From NCBI GenBank assembly GCA_019339365.1, contig CP079859.1, positions 2,170,001 through 2,234,000 on the forward strand: a stretch of 64,000 nt of DNA. Reading direction: 5' to 3'. This stretch comes from Vibrio neptunius (lineage in GTDB: Bacteria > Pseudomonadota > Gammaproteobacteria > Enterobacterales > Vibrionaceae). The translations under genes and the position numbers were made by a program. The notes under the pieces were generated by a model, which made no database searches, was not told the DNA's origin, and saw only the letters and a program-made list of their open reading frames with translations. Positions 53,094-63,639 of the stretch are shown in pieces (position 1 is the stretch's first letter; each line of letters begins with the position of its first letter).

Positions 53094-54446
53094 AGACACT
53101 TTACCTTTCAAGCAAGACTAAACAAAGCATAGAGTCTAATCGCATGATTGTCTGATCATTTACGACAATCGCAGACTTTAGGAGCGCGGCTAAAATTGTG
53201 AAGACATGTTATTTTGCTACGAGAGTATTCGTAATGAAGCGTTACCTGTCTGCTTCGGCTTGTGTTACCCCGCTTTCACCGTGCGCAGGGGCTGCTTCAA
53301 GTATGAACAAATAGAAAGCAATACCACTATCACCCGTTACTTATTTAAAATATGTCGCTTACTGACGATGGTTCTTATCAGCAACTGGGAGCTGGTTGGC
53401 TGTATACCGCAGAACGTCCACCTTACTACCAAAGTGAGTTGGCGACGTGATTCATTCAGAATTGCAATGTAACGTTTAGACAAAAAAAAAGGCTCAACGC
53501 TGAGCCAATAAACTTTCATAGAAAGAGATCGTAAGGCGTCTTCTGGATATACCCGTCGGACTCATTCACCATAGCTATATCGATGTAGTCAATGAAAGCA
53601 CTGTTCATTGCCAATGTGAGCTCACCCAAAGTAAAACTGCTTTATGAACATTGTTCCCAAAAAAGATGAGAACTAACCTAAACTTTGAAATTTCGCTACA
53701 AAATCTGTTTGCAAACGATGGTATCGTCGGCTAACAAATCAAAATCAACTTGTCGCACAATTGGAAGCCTGCGCCCGTTTCTATCCGGAATCACTTGCAG
53801 CATGACGCGCTGGCCAACAAATATATAGGAAAGGAAGGCCGTACTACGATGTGATACAAATTATCCACCGCTAAAATAAAAAGAACCGGCTCACGAGGAG
53901 CCGGCCTGCTTACCCGAAACAGCAAACGTAAGGCACTTGGATTATCTCCCAAGGCCCGCTTACAGTAACAAATTCATTTTTTTATGAAAGCCATCACAAT
54001 ACATCTCTGTGAAGCTCGTCCAGCAAAAAGATTGTTTTATAGATATTTGACTACATATATGAGCAAGAGTGATTATTTATATAGAAATAATCATTATGTA
54101 TTTGTTATTAATCATAATTAAAATTTTTAAAATAAATCTATACATCCATTAAATTCAATCACTTAAATTAAATACCATCAATAACTCGGCAAAAATTAAA
54201 ATTTAGCACTTGTATGACCAGTTATTGTCGAAACACATCATAATTTGGAAGCCAATCGCTAAAGTTTTTTATCGGTTGGACAAATAGTACTAATACCCTA
54301 CCCGAACAATGTACCGTTGCGAATCCCGTGCCACATTACGTTACTGAAGAGGTTAATCTTATGTTGCATTTTTATCAGGTGCATATCTGGAATGATCGCA
54401 TTACTGTTAATACTAGGTTCACCAACCGTTACATAGTGAGGTCAAG
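53094..54446. other. Gene-poor region with coding remnants
   Basis: No intact gene is convincing. On the minus strand, two open pieces look like C-termini of lost genes: one ending at 53516 (NSAFIDYIDIAMVNESDGY) and one of about 54 codons ending near 53705 (GQRVMLQVIPDRNGRRLPIV). An ORF at 53206-53472 lacks coding character. From 53950 to 54350 the DNA is AT-rich and structureless by eye. Confidence 0.4.
53482..53506 (-). terminator. Terminator for leftward transcription
   Basis: On the minus strand GGCTCA/TGAGCC pair around 4 bases followed by T9. It lies 10 bp past the stop of the remnant frame ending at 53516. Confidence 0.75.
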
Positions 54447-54629
54447 ATGAAAGTACTAATTCAATACACTCAAACTGGCAAATACCGTGATCAAGCATGG
54501 GAAGCATATACATTGAAAGCTAAAGGCGATGTACATGCTGTTACTCCTTCCTACGCTGCACAACTAATAAAACAAAACAAAGCCAACTTATTTACTACGG
54601 ACGACGCTGATATTGTTATCGAGTCTTGA
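54447..54629 (+). CDS. Small hypothetical protein (60 aa)
   Basis: MKVLIQYTQTGKYRDQAWEA start behind GTGAGG; alpha/beta, soluble, ends DDADIVIES. It is followed by a good terminator, which supports it as a real gene. Function unknown. Confidence 0.65.
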   Translation: MKVLIQYTQTGKYRDQAWEAYTLKAKGDVHAVTPSYAAQLIKQNKANLFTTDDADIVIES

Positions 54630-54635
54630 TAAAAA

Positions 54636-54665
54636 GAAGCTCTCAGCGTTAGTGCAGAGAGCTTC
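54636..54665 (+). terminator. Hairpin after the 60-aa gene
   Basis: GAAGCTCTC and GAGAGCTTC pair perfectly around 12 bases. T-run is poor. Confidence 0.55.
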
Positions 54666-54873
54666 AGACCTACACAAACACATACCTTTCCTTTACTCAT
54701 GCACCCAAATCAAAGATGGTCCCCATCACTTAAACCACATCCGGGAGGTAACGTACCAGCGCCATTGCACGAATCTGCCCGGTTAATCATCTACACCTAT
54801 TCATTTTGGGTTACATATAGTGCATATACAGTAAAATTTTTAGTTATAGTGCATTAAAACGCGTACTTAAAGC

Positions 54874-56091
54874 TCAGGAACTTAATTCTATGCGCCCAGG
54901 ATGGCTGTTGCGAATTGCTTTTAATGCATCCGGTGGCATTTGTACGTTTGCAAACCAAAAAGGCTTATGCTTGTCAACAAATACGTGACTGCGTTCAAGA
55001 GCATCATATATTGAGTAAGCCTGAGCCTGCGCCAGTGCAACACCATAAGGGCTTCTATCCAACATTGGTGTCTCTTCCAAATCTTCTAACAGAGCATTCT
55101 TTAAATGTACGTTGGTTGGTGACCAATCTATGAATTCGACCACTTTACGAGTGAGTGACTTTTCCAGACTAATAATGACTTCAGGAAGAATACTCATTGT
55201 TGGCTTAATTTCTGTGCACGCGTAATATTCCTCGCGGCGGTTTTTATCTCGATAAAACTGCATTCGCTCAATCAATGCATCCTCGAACATCATTGGAAAA
55301 TTGTTAACGATGGCAAACTGACTAATTGTGCGTAAAATCCCGATGGCTACCCCCTGCTCTGGCGATTTGACTTCGGCGGCCTCCAAGCGTAATCGAGTCA
55401 CGTTGGCAGTCAAAATCATATGCTGCCAAAGTTTGGGAGCAATCAATTTAGTAGAGGGCTCATCCCAACGAAGTAAAGGTTTAACCATGAGAATAGGAAA
55501 CAGAATACGGCTGTTGTCGATACCCAACAGACCTATTGCCATCTTAGTATCAGTGAAACTTCTGATAGTTTTGCCAAGACGAGCACAAAATTTGGGGTTT
55601 TTACAAAGCTCGAAAAGATTATTCTTCAATTGATGATCGTTCACAGCTAACACATCAAGTTTGCTGTAGCTAACCGAAGGCGAATATGCAGTGCTTAAAA
55701 AATAGGAAAAATCGGGAAAACGTCCAAAGAGTTTCAAAACTTCCAATTCAGAGAGTCGTTCTATCATACTCTTCATAGCTAATCTCGAAATATCTTCAAT
55801 GACGCTTTCATGTACCTTTTGTCTTTTTTCAGCCGCTTGACGCCTCTCCTTAACTTTGAGTTTCTCGCACTTGAGTAACAAACGCTGATTCTTCATGACA
55901 CGTTCTTTTTCGTTAAAGATTACCGTGTCGCAAAACTCGCTCTGACGGCTAAGTACAGAATCTACATCAGACTGGTCAAGAACATACTTTAAGCTTACCA
56001 ACCATTTGGCATAACGTTCTCTCGTAGATACCGCAATGTCGCTCGCAAGCTGGTTAGCCTCTTGATTGTATTTCTTATTAGTGAGTAACAA
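54874..56091 (-). CDS. HDOD-domain protein
   Basis: 405 aa. A charged helical N-terminus (to residue ~110), then an HDOD-like helical domain (LFELCKNPKFCARLGKTIRSFTDTKMAIGLLGIDNSRILFPIL). HDOD proteins lack the metal-binding His-Asp pair and act in signalling. Stands alone between a gene-poor region and the matP block. Confidence 0.7.
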   Translation of the reverse strand: MLLTNKKYNQEANQLASDIAVSTRERYAKWLVSLKYVLDQSDVDSVLSRQSEFCDTVIFNEKERVMKNQRLLLKCEKLKVKERRQAAEKRQKVHESVIEDISRLAMKSMIERLSELEVLKLFGRFPDFSYFLSTAYSPSVSYSKLDVLAVNDHQLKNNLFELCKNPKFCARLGKTIRSFTDTKMAIGLLGIDNSRILFPILMVKPLLRWDEPSTKLIAPKLWQHMILTANVTRLRLEAAEVKSPEQGVAIGILRTISQFAIVNNFPMMFEDALIERMQFYRDKNRREEYYACTEIKPTMSILPEVIISLEKSLTRKVVEFIDWSPTNVHLKNALLEDLEETPMLDRSPYGVALAQAQAYSIYDALERSHVFVDKHKPFWFANVQMPPDALKAIRNSHPGRIELSS

Positions 56092-56242
56092 GGGACAAGC
56101 TCGGTACTGGATCCTGAAAACAATAGTAGCACAACGTGACGATCTATTTGTTATTGAACAATAAATAGAAATAATACATAGGCCACTGTATTTTTGAAAA
56201 AGTGCCTTGTCGCAAACTAGGGCTTTGTTAGCCTTGTTGACG

Positions 56243-56554
56243 TCAACGTGCTTTCTTTTTGCCTTTTGAGCGAAAACCTTGATGTGGGAAAATGTTTCTT
56301 ATTCGTTGTTGTACTTTCTTGGGAACATTCTTCGAAAAAACTAACTTGGAACCAGCACGTTGTTGATAGACTTTTAGCTCGCCATCAAAGGGGGCACGCT
56401 CTGCAATATCGAGCACATTATGTCGAAAAGTAGGTGGGAAATGCCCCTTCTCTTTGATGATATGTCCTGACTTAAACTGAACATGCAACGCTGGCCTATC
56501 AACCAACACTAGCCAGAATACAACAATGATAGCGACTAAAATCACATAAAGCAT
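56243..56554 (-). CDS. DUF3634-like membrane-anchored protein
   Basis: 103 aa. N-terminal TM (MLYVILVAIIVVFWLVLV) then HVQFKSGHIIKEKGHFPPTFRHNVLDIAE, and a basic tail. This small protein is a usual neighbour of matP in vibrios. Function unknown. Confidence 0.75.
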   Translation of the reverse strand: MLYVILVAIIVVFWLVLVDRPALHVQFKSGHIIKEKGHFPPTFRHNVLDIAERAPFDGELKVYQQRAGSKLVFSKNVPKKVQQRIRNIFPHQGFRSKGKKKAR

Positions 56555-56563
56555 ATCGGCTCC

Positions 56564-57010
56564 TTAGTCGAGTAACTTACTCAAATCTTCTTTAAGACTA
56601 TTGACCGCTTTGCTCGCCTTTTCACTGCGCGACGCTTCAGATAGCAAATATTCAATGGCATCAGACAATGTACAGCCCAATTCGTTAGCACGAGTAGACA
56701 GCTTTTCCCAAACTCGATAATCCAAATCGATTGATTTTTTCTTGGTATGAATTTGTTCCGCATTGAAATGGCGTTTACGCTTTGCACGGATAGCTTGTTT
56801 GAGCTTGTTGTCCAGCTCAGGTGACATATGATGCTCTATCCACTCTAGTACTTTTGTCGGTTCGTGCTCTAAATGGCGTAACTCATTAACCGCGACCTCT
56901 GCTTCACTCGTATCAACATGTCGGGTGATCGCCTCTCCATTCCTCCATTTACTGATGAGATACGTCCACTTCCAACCACATTCTAAATTTTCAAGTTGTT
57001 GATATTTCAT
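56564..57010 (-). CDS. matP: Macrodomain Ter protein MatP
   Basis: 148 aa from ATG 57010; upstream in-frame codons are not expected since MKYQQLENLECGWKWTYL is the normal start. HFNAEQIHTKKKSIDLDYRVWEKL is the ribbon-helix-helix. MatP binds matS sites (one is at 23177) and organises the Ter domain. Adjacent to the Lon-like gene and fabA as in other gammaproteobacteria. Confidence 0.97.
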   Translation of the reverse strand: MKYQQLENLECGWKWTYLISKWRNGEAITRHVDTSEAEVAVNELRHLEHEPTKVLEWIEHHMSPELDNKLKQAIRAKRKRHFNAEQIHTKKKSIDLDYRVWEKLSTRANELGCTLSDAIEYLLSEASRSEKASKAVNSLKEDLSKLLD

Positions 57011-57178
57011 TTTAAACAGTTCTCGTTTTGTTTGGGTGACAGCGTAACTCAGTGATACTATAGTTACAATCTTTATTGTAGAAAAATCGACCGAGATCAT
57101 CACATTAAATTCGCTATGTCATACTTAACCGTTTTTCTATATAATTTCTGACCTTTTTCAAGTACATGAATACTGTAA

Positions 57179-58822
57179 ATGATCCAAGAAAGCTGGCGTG
57201 CAGTCACTCCACAATACACAAACTATGACGATATAATATCGAGATTTGAACGCCTACCTAATGTGGGGTTTCTCGACGTTCAGCCTCGACTCAAGCAAGC
57301 CTTATCAACTTTCGCAGCTATTAGAGGTTTTGCCAGAATTCTCGTCATAAACTCGCCAGATAACGCTTTCTATCGTTCCCAAATTAAGCATAGTTTATCT
57401 TTCTTTTCTGACAGTCACGTAATTGCTACAGAAAGTATTAGCGTAAACGAACTGATTGGTAGCTATTCTTGCAACGAATCAGGTGACATTACCGCTCAAA
57501 AAGCTGGATTGTTGGCGAAAGCAGATGGTGGTTTTCTGATTGTTTCTGCCAATATGCTACTCGCTAATCCAAGCAGCTGGCCAGTATTCAAATCGGTTTT
57601 TTTAGGCCAAGAGATTACTCCAGTCAATACAACGCCACGTAATATTGCTTGCAGTGTTCCTAGCCTAACCTATGACGTTAAACTCGTTGTTGTTGGCGAC
57701 AGAGACCAAATCGCTGACCTCGAATATATGGATAGTGAACTCTATACAGGTTTAGCGTCTTACACTGAGATTGAACACGACATCACTTTAAGTGAACAAT
57801 CGTTAGAACTATATTTAGGCTACTTATCATCTCTTCTGAAAGAACACAGCTTACCGACTCTCTCTCGTGGAGCGATCCACAGACTAATGGTAGCAGGAGC
57901 TAGATACACTGAAGATCAGCGCTATATGCCGATTGAACCGCTCTGGCACTTAGCTATTTTTCAGGAAGCTTGTCTCTATGCTGATGAACGCATCATTGAT
58001 GAAGGCGCATTAGACAAAGCATTAGACGCAAAGTATCAACGCGAATCTTATCTGCCCGAGCGCGCATTATCAGATATCTTAGATGGGCAGGTAATCATTG
58101 AAACACAAGGTGAATGTGTCGGGCAAGTCAACGGTTTAACCGTCATTGATGTGTCTGGACACCCACTTTCCTATGGTGAACCCGCCCGTATTTCATGTGT
58201 CATTCATTTTGGTGATGGCGATATTTCCGATGTGGAACGAAAAGCTGAACTGGGCGGTAATTTGCATGCTAAAGGTATGATGATCATGCAAGCATTTGTT
58301 TCAAGCGCTCTGCAACTGGATGAACCACTGCCATATTCGGCCTCAGTCGTATTCGAACAGTCTTATTGTGAAGTTGATGGTGACAGTGCGACACTCGCTG
58401 AGTTATGTTCTTTTGTGAGTGCTCTATCTGAGTATCCAATTAACCAACAAATCGCAGTGACTGGTGCCGTTGATCAATTTGGTCGAGTTCAAGCAGTTGG
58501 AGGTCTTAATGAAAAAATTGAAGGCTTCTATCGTGTTTGTAAACATCAAGGCTTAACGGGCAAACAAGGCGTTATCCTCCCTAAAACGAATTTAAAACAC
58601 CTGGCTCTTCATAAAGATGTAGTAGAAAGTATCAAAAATGATGAATTTCATATCTGGTCAGTGGAAACGGTTGATGAAGCAATTCCTATCATCATGGGCA
58701 AACCTTTCCGTGGCGATGATGAAACAAGTGTGATCCAGAAGATTGCAGAACGAATTGAAAACTTTGAAAAACATGAACTTCCTCAAGGATTTGTGGAACG
58801 TATCAAAAACTGGTTCTCTTAG
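57179..58822 (+). CDS. lonH: Lon-like ATP-independent/atypical protease (YcbZ/LonH)
   Basis: 547 aa. The N-terminal region is a degenerate AAA-like domain; the C-terminal S16 protease domain has the catalytic Ser in EVDGDSATLAEL and Lys in GGLNEKIEGF. No good Walker motifs are seen, as usual for YcbZ. It follows the matP divergent promoter and precedes fabA. Confidence 0.92.
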   Translation: MIQESWRAVTPQYTNYDDIISRFERLPNVGFLDVQPRLKQALSTFAAIRGFARILVINSPDNAFYRSQIKHSLSFFSDSHVIATESISVNELIGSYSCNESGDITAQKAGLLAKADGGFLIVSANMLLANPSSWPVFKSVFLGQEITPVNTTPRNIACSVPSLTYDVKLVVVGDRDQIADLEYMDSELYTGLASYTEIEHDITLSEQSLELYLGYLSSLLKEHSLPTLSRGAIHRLMVAGARYTEDQRYMPIEPLWHLAIFQEACLYADERIIDEGALDKALDAKYQRESYLPERALSDILDGQVIIETQGECVGQVNGLTVIDVSGHPLSYGEPARISCVIHFGDGDISDVERKAELGGNLHAKGMMIMQAFVSSALQLDEPLPYSASVVFEQSYCEVDGDSATLAELCSFVSALSEYPINQQIAVTGAVDQFGRVQAVGGLNEKIEGFYRVCKHQGLTGKQGVILPKTNLKHLALHKDVVESIKNDEFHIWSVETVDEAIPIIMGKPFRGDDETSVIQKIAERIENFEKHELPQGFVERIKNWFS

Positions 58823-58844
58823 GACAAAGATTGGTCACATTTAG

Positions 58845-58879
58845 ACTGATCGGAGTTGTTTAGCGTACACGTGTTCACT
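58845..58879 (+). promoter_or_regulatory. Predicted FadR and FabR sites of fabA
   Basis: ACTGATCGGAGTTGTT (58845-58860) resembles the FadR activator site of E. coli fabA, and AGCGTACACGTGTTCACT (58862-58879) resembles its FabR operator, in the same order. They should balance unsaturated fatty-acid synthesis. Confidence 0.7.
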
Positions 58880-58913
58880 AACATGCTGCTATCAAAATTT
58901 GGAGTAATTGATA

Positions 58914-59432
58914 ATGCAAAACAAACGTGATTCTTATAACCGCGAAGACCTACTTGCCTCAAGTCAAGGCGAGCTATTTGGCCCAGGCTATCCTCAGCTA
59001 CCAGCGCCAAATATGCTGATGATGGACCGCGTGACTAAGATGTCTGAAACTGAAGGTGATTTCGGTAAAGGTCTGATTCTAGCAGAACTCGATATTACTC
59101 CAGATCTATGGTTCTTTGATTGCCACTTCCCTGGAGATCCAGTAATGCCAGGTTGTCTAGGCCTTGATGCAATGTGGCAGCTAGTTGGCTTCTTCCTTGG
59201 CTGGGTTGGCGGCAAAGGTAAAGGGCGTGCTCTTGGTGTTGGCGAAGTGAAGTTCACAGGTCAAATTCTACCTACAGCTAAGAAAGTGACATATGAGATT
59301 CATATGAAGCGTGTTGTAAATCGAAAACTTGTTATGGGCCTAGCTGACGGTCGTGTACTTGTTGATGGCAAAGAGATCTACGTAGCGAAAGATCTTAAAG
59401 TTGGCTTGTTCCAAGACACGTCTGCTTTTTAA
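58914..59432 (+). CDS. fabA: 3-hydroxydecanoyl-ACP dehydratase/isomerase FabA
   Basis: 172 aa from ATG 58914. The active-site region [22 protein letters not shown] holds the catalytic His and Asp. It introduces the cis double bond of unsaturated fatty acids. Own promoter with FadR/FabR-like sites. Confidence 0.98.
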   Translation: MQNKRDSYNREDLLASSQGELFGPGYPQLPAPNMLMMDRVTKMSETEGDFGKGLILAELDITPDLWFFDCHFPGDPVMPGCLGLDAMWQLVGFFLGWVGGKGKGRALGVGEVKFTGQILPTAKKVTYEIHMKRVVNRKLVMGLADGRVLVDGKEIYVAKDLKVGLFQDTSAF

Positions 59433-59447
59433 TTTGAAGACTTTTTG

Positions 59448-59475
59448 AAAGCGACTCCCTAGAGTCGCTTTTTTT
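59448..59475 (+). terminator. fabA terminator
   Basis: AAAGCGACT/AGTCGCTTT stem followed by a T-run. Confidence 0.9.
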
Positions 59476-59517
59476 AGTAACAAAATATTTAGTTATAGTG
59501 CGTTAAATAATTAAACA

Positions 59518-59539
59518 AAAGCCCCATTTGTTGGGGCTT
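59518..59539 (-). terminator. rmf terminator
   Basis: On the minus strand AAGCCCC/GGGGCTTT pair around 7 bases, followed by TGTTT, 28 bp after the rmf stop. Confidence 0.8.
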
Positions 59540-59567
59540 GTATGTTCCTTATGTCATATTGAGTCTT

Positions 59568-59741
59568 TTATTTGTAGAGACCAGAGTGTTTGTCTTCCCT
59601 GGCATCGCGCCAACCACCGAGCCAATAAGATCGAGCATCCATCTGCTGGTAAGGACATGAGTCCGTTGAGCGGCCATTTAAGCCTGCTTTGTAGCCTTGA
59701 GACTGGGCTCTTTCTAAGCGGTCACGCTTTTGTCTCTTCAT
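59568..59741 (-). CDS. rmf: Ribosome modulation factor RMF
   Basis: 57 aa from ATG 59741. MKRQKRDRLERAQSQGYKAG and CPYQQMDARSYWLGGWRDAR are the RMF signature. Dimerises 70S ribosomes in stationary phase. Convergent with fabA. Confidence 0.97.
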   Translation of the reverse strand: MKRQKRDRLERAQSQGYKAGLNGRSTDSCPYQQMDARSYWLGGWRDAREDKHSGLYK

Positions 59742-59905
59742 AGTGTCGTCCTCATACATAAAGTTTTTCTAACGTACTACTATTAACTTTGTGTGGAGTT
59801 TTTATGACTCCACTGTTAAGAATCGATCAAAAAACGCCCTTTCTCAAGGTATAAAAAAGGCACAGATCCAAAAGTGTGAACCTGTGCCCTAGATTAAAAT
59901 TTAAC

Positions 59906-61486
59906 CTATTTTCTGCGGAACCCTAACAAGCCAAGCAGAGCCAGAGCAAAGAAGCCCAATGAACCACCTTGACGATCAACTTTGTCTTCTTGAGTTACAG
60001 GACGAGCTTGGATATCAGACGTCGTTGCACCATTAATAGGAACAAGTTTCACTGCGACGATCTTTTCTGAACCAGTTACACCACCGTTACATTTTGAATC
60101 AATCGCAGTAGTGTCATACCCACCAGAACAAAACAAAGCAGTGCCTGATATAACACCAGCATCATTTATATCTGTGGCATCGATAATGCGGAACTGATTG
60201 TTAGTCGATGACGTACTGCCATCATTTGTCAGGTCATCGAGATACCAAGCTCTATTATTAAGAGGTGCTTTGGCATTAGAGGTTAGCGGTGCAATAAATG
60301 CCCTTTGAGATCTTGGTTTACCGCCGCCACTTTCATGGTGTGTTTGATTGTCTACAGCCCCAACGACCTCATCATTGTTATTGATAGCACCCGCTTTACC
60401 ACTAGCTCCAGAAAAGAATATGTCACCTGAGAACTCGTTGTAACTGCCATTGGGATTAGCAGGATCTGTGATGTAAAACAGACTGTTAGCATAAGCACCA
60501 TTTAAAGGTGTGGCATACTTCACTTCGCCTATTGCGATACCATTGGTGTTTACTGAGGTCAAAATAGAGCTAAGGTAGTTGCTTTGATTCTGGAACCGGC
60601 TAACAAAGCTGGTTGGTATACTGCTTAAGTTAGTCAAATTAAAAACAGCGGCAACGGGCTTTTCATCGGAATCAGAGTTATAGCCTACTGCATATGTGGT
60701 ACCCGATACATCAGCCAGATCACGTGCACTACCTTGCGGCATACTGCGCCCATCTTCGCCTACATCTGAAACCCAATTTATAAGATTTAAAGTACTACCG
60801 TTCCAAACCGCTCCATAAGAATAATAGTCGTTTGTATTATTGGTGGACTGCTTAGTCACACTACCAACATAGAGAGCGCCAGACTTAGCCCATACTTTGC
60901 TCTGATCATAACCAGTCGAATCTAATGATGTGTCTGAATAAGCGAAGGTACGGTTTTTCAAGCTTCCGCCATAATAAGTACCAACCGCATCTCCATTGCC
61001 AGTCGCAAAACTGTTAACAATGACATTGTTTTGGGTGCTTTGAACTCGAGAGGAAGCGTTCTCAATATATGCATAGGAGTTGTTTACAGCGGAACTTTCT
61101 CGAGCATAGCCATTGGTATACTGATCAGTAGCCCATTCATTACATAATGTGCTGTTGTAACCTAAAAAACTACTACAGTAGCTCGTAAAACCGTCATACC
61201 CCTCTTCCAACAAATCATAACCAAACTCGTAGCGAAACGGAGCTTCATCACGATAGTTAAAACCTTCGTAATACAACTTTTCTTCATACGCAATTTTCGA
61301 TGTCGACTGGTCACAGGCGTTTCCCCAACAATTGGTTGTTTCAGGTTCCACCGCTACACCATAGGTTTTAGCGTTACTGTCAACCACTGGTTGGTAATCA
61401 TAAACATTGTATATTGCAGCATTTGCTCCAAAAGAAGCCACAACGGCAAATGTTATGGACGACAGTTTAAACATATTACTACTCAT
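59906..61486 (-). CDS. DUF3466-family exported protein with GlyGly-CTERM anchor
   Basis: 526 aa. Signal peptide to about GANA; beta-propeller-like repeats (ADVSGTTYAVGYNSDSD, NNNDEVVGAVDNQ, INDAGVISGTAL); C-terminus QGGSLGFFALALLGLLGFRRK, a GlyGly-CTERM signal processed by rhombosortase and linked to type II secretion. Cell-surface role unknown. Located between uup and rmf as in other vibrios. Confidence 0.88.
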   Translation of the reverse strand: MSSNMFKLSSITFAVVASFGANAAIYNVYDYQPVVDSNAKTYGVAVEPETTNCWGNACDQSTSKIAYEEKLYYEGFNYRDEAPFRYEFGYDLLEEGYDGFTSYCSSFLGYNSTLCNEWATDQYTNGYARESSAVNNSYAYIENASSRVQSTQNNVIVNSFATGNGDAVGTYYGGSLKNRTFAYSDTSLDSTGYDQSKVWAKSGALYVGSVTKQSTNNTNDYYSYGAVWNGSTLNLINWVSDVGEDGRSMPQGSARDLADVSGTTYAVGYNSDSDEKPVAAVFNLTNLSSIPTSFVSRFQNQSNYLSSILTSVNTNGIAIGEVKYATPLNGAYANSLFYITDPANPNGSYNEFSGDIFFSGASGKAGAINNNDEVVGAVDNQTHHESGGGKPRSQRAFIAPLTSNAKAPLNNRAWYLDDLTNDGSTSSTNNQFRIIDATDINDAGVISGTALFCSGGYDTTAIDSKCNGGVTGSEKIVAVKLVPINGATTSDIQARPVTQEDKVDRQGGSLGFFALALLGLLGFRRK

Positions 61487-61492
61487 TATTTG

Positions 61493-63409
61493 TTAACTTT
61501 CCTGTTGCATTGCTTCGAGCTCTTCCCAGCGTACGAAGGCAATTTCAAGCTCCTGCTCTGCAGCAGTTAGCTTATCTAATACGGGTTGCGTTTGCTCGAC
61601 GGATTTTGAAAAGAAATCGGCGCTGTTGACCTGCTCTTGTAAGCTTTCAATGTCTGCTTCTAACTCTTCAAGTTTGGCTGGCAATGCTTCTAACTCTCGC
61701 TGCAGTTTATAAGATAATTTCTTAGGCTTGTTCTTTACTGCCGCTGTTTTGGGAGTTTCCTCAACCTGTTTAATGCTTTTTGTTGGTTTTTCAGACGCGC
61801 GAGCCTTCCGAGTTTGAATGCGCTGTTGCTGCGCATCGTGATAACCACCAACAAATTCCTCAATAACGCCTTCACCTTCAAAGATCCAGCTTGTCGTTAC
61901 TGTGTTATCGACAAACTGACGATCATGACTGACAAGTAAAAGCGTACCCTGATAATTGGCAAGCAAATCTTCTAAAAGTTCCAAAGTTTCTATATCTAAA
62001 TCGTTGGTTGGTTCATCTAGCACCAACAAGTTGTTTGGCCTTAGGAAGATTCTTGCAAGCAGAAGACGGTTTTTCTCGCCGCCAGAGAGTGCTTTAACCG
62101 GAGTACGAGCACGTTTAGGCGCGAACAAGAAATCTTGTAAATAGCTCAACGCATGGCGCTGACGACCACCAACCATGACTTCTTGTTTACCATCAGCTAG
62201 GTTATCAATCACCGACTTTTCAGGATCTAGTACTTCACGGTACTGGTCAAAATAAGCCACCTCTAGCTTAGTGCCACAGTGTAACTTACCGGACTCAGGC
62301 TGAAGCTCATCCAGTAACAGCTTAAGCAACGTACTCTTACCACAGCCGTTTGGTCCAATCAGGGCGATGCGGTCACCACGCATGATATTGAAAGAGAAAT
62401 CCTTAACGATCGACTTGCCATCAATGTCGTAGTTGATGTGCTTTGCTTCAAACACGATCTTGCCTGAGCGTGACCCATCATCAATCTGGATATTCGCTTT
62501 ACCCTGCACTTCACGGCGATCACTTCGCTCTTCACGTAGCTTTTTAAGCGCACGTACGCGGCCTTCGTTACGTGTACGTCGAGCCTTGATACCTTGACGA
62601 ATCCACACCTCTTCTTGAGCGAGCTTTTTGTCGAATTCTGCATTTTGCATCTCTTCGACCCTGAGCATCTCTTCTTTATCGACTAGGTAGTTGTCATAGT
62701 TACCTGGGAAAGAAGCCAGTTTGCCGCGATCAAGGTCGACAATACGTGTCGCCATCGATTTAATGAACGCACGGTCGTGAGAGATAAAGATAATCGAGCC
62801 ACGGAAGTCTTTGAGGAAGCTCTCTAACCATTCAATCGTTGTGACATCAAGGTGGTTAGTTGGCTCGTCAAGTAATAAAACGTCTGGATCGCGAACCAAT
62901 GCTCTCGCAAGCGCTGCTTTGCGCTGCCAACCACCAGAAAGGTCCGTCAGTTTGGTGTGGCCATCAAGCTTAAGCGCAGCGAGCACGTTCTTGATGCGGT
63001 CTTCAAATCGCCACGCACCAGAGTGTTCTAGGTTCTCTTGAATACGTGCAAGCTTATTGATGTTCTGCTCTGATGGGTCAACCGCAATCAGATCGAGCTG
63101 ATCTTGATAGATCTTAATCTGCTCGCCGACTTCTGCTAGTCCACCAGCAACATAATCGAACACAGTGCCTTCTTGGTTTCTTGGTGGATCTTGCTCTAGG
63201 CGTGAAACGACAACATCTTGGGTAACTGTTAGCTTTCCATCATCGAGCACCACCTCACCGGCAAGCACTTTCATTAACGTGGATTTACCCGCACCGTTTC
63301 TACCAACCAAACAAACGCGTTCATTCTCTTGCAATGCGAAATCTGCATTATCTAGAAGAGGATGATCACCATAGGCCAGTAATCCATTATTTATTGTAAG
63401 TAATGCCAT
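61493..63409 (-). CDS. uup: ABC-F ATPase Uup
   Basis: 638 aa. Two ABC domains: GRNGAGKSTLMK and GPNGCGKSTLLK as Walker A; LSGGWQRKAALARAL and LSGGEKNRLLLARIF as signatures; LLLDEPTNHLD and LVLDEPTNDLD as Walker B. A C-terminal coiled coil follows. ABC-F proteins act on ribosomes. Overlaps the glutaredoxin-like gene by 23 bp. Confidence 0.96.
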   Translation of the reverse strand: MALLTINNGLLAYGDHPLLDNADFALQENERVCLVGRNGAGKSTLMKVLAGEVVLDDGKLTVTQDVVVSRLEQDPPRNQEGTVFDYVAGGLAEVGEQIKIYQDQLDLIAVDPSEQNINKLARIQENLEHSGAWRFEDRIKNVLAALKLDGHTKLTDLSGGWQRKAALARALVRDPDVLLLDEPTNHLDVTTIEWLESFLKDFRGSIIFISHDRAFIKSMATRIVDLDRGKLASFPGNYDNYLVDKEEMLRVEEMQNAEFDKKLAQEEVWIRQGIKARRTRNEGRVRALKKLREERSDRREVQGKANIQIDDGSRSGKIVFEAKHINYDIDGKSIVKDFSFNIMRGDRIALIGPNGCGKSTLLKLLLDELQPESGKLHCGTKLEVAYFDQYREVLDPEKSVIDNLADGKQEVMVGGRQRHALSYLQDFLFAPKRARTPVKALSGGEKNRLLLARIFLRPNNLLVLDEPTNDLDIETLELLEDLLANYQGTLLLVSHDRQFVDNTVTTSWIFEGEGVIEEFVGGYHDAQQQRIQTRKARASEKPTKSIKQVEETPKTAAVKNKPKKLSYKLQRELEALPAKLEELEADIESLQEQVNSADFFSKSVEQTQPVLDKLTAAEQELEIAFVRWEELEAMQQES

Positions 63410-63629
63410 TTTCGTCTAACCAAAGCTGTAATTGTTGTAAATCAAACGGCCAATTAAGCTCGTTACCTTGATAATTGAGCACCGGAATGGTGACGCCGTA
63501 ACGAGAAAACAATTCATCGTCGAAAGCAATATCGACAATCTCGACCTGATGAGAAATATTGAGCTGTTTTGTAAGGTCAAATGCCATCTCACATAGATGG
63601 CACCCTTCTGTACTGTATAAAGTGATCAC
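63387..63629 (-). CDS. Glutaredoxin-family protein
   Basis: 80 aa. MITLYSTEGCHLCEMAFDL has the CxxC active site; VTIPVLNYQGNELNWPFDLQQL completes the DUF836-type fold. Conserved between rlmL and uup in gammaproteobacteria. Substrate unknown. Confidence 0.9.
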   Translation of the reverse strand: MITLYSTEGCHLCEMAFDLTKQLNISHQVEIVDIAFDDELFSRYGVTIPVLNYQGNELNWPFDLQQLQLWLDENGITYNK

Positions 63630-63639
63630 GTGTGACCTA

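Noticed and set aside
53206..53472. 88-codon ORF in the gene-poor region
   Set aside because: No ribosome site or recognisable pattern; likely chance.
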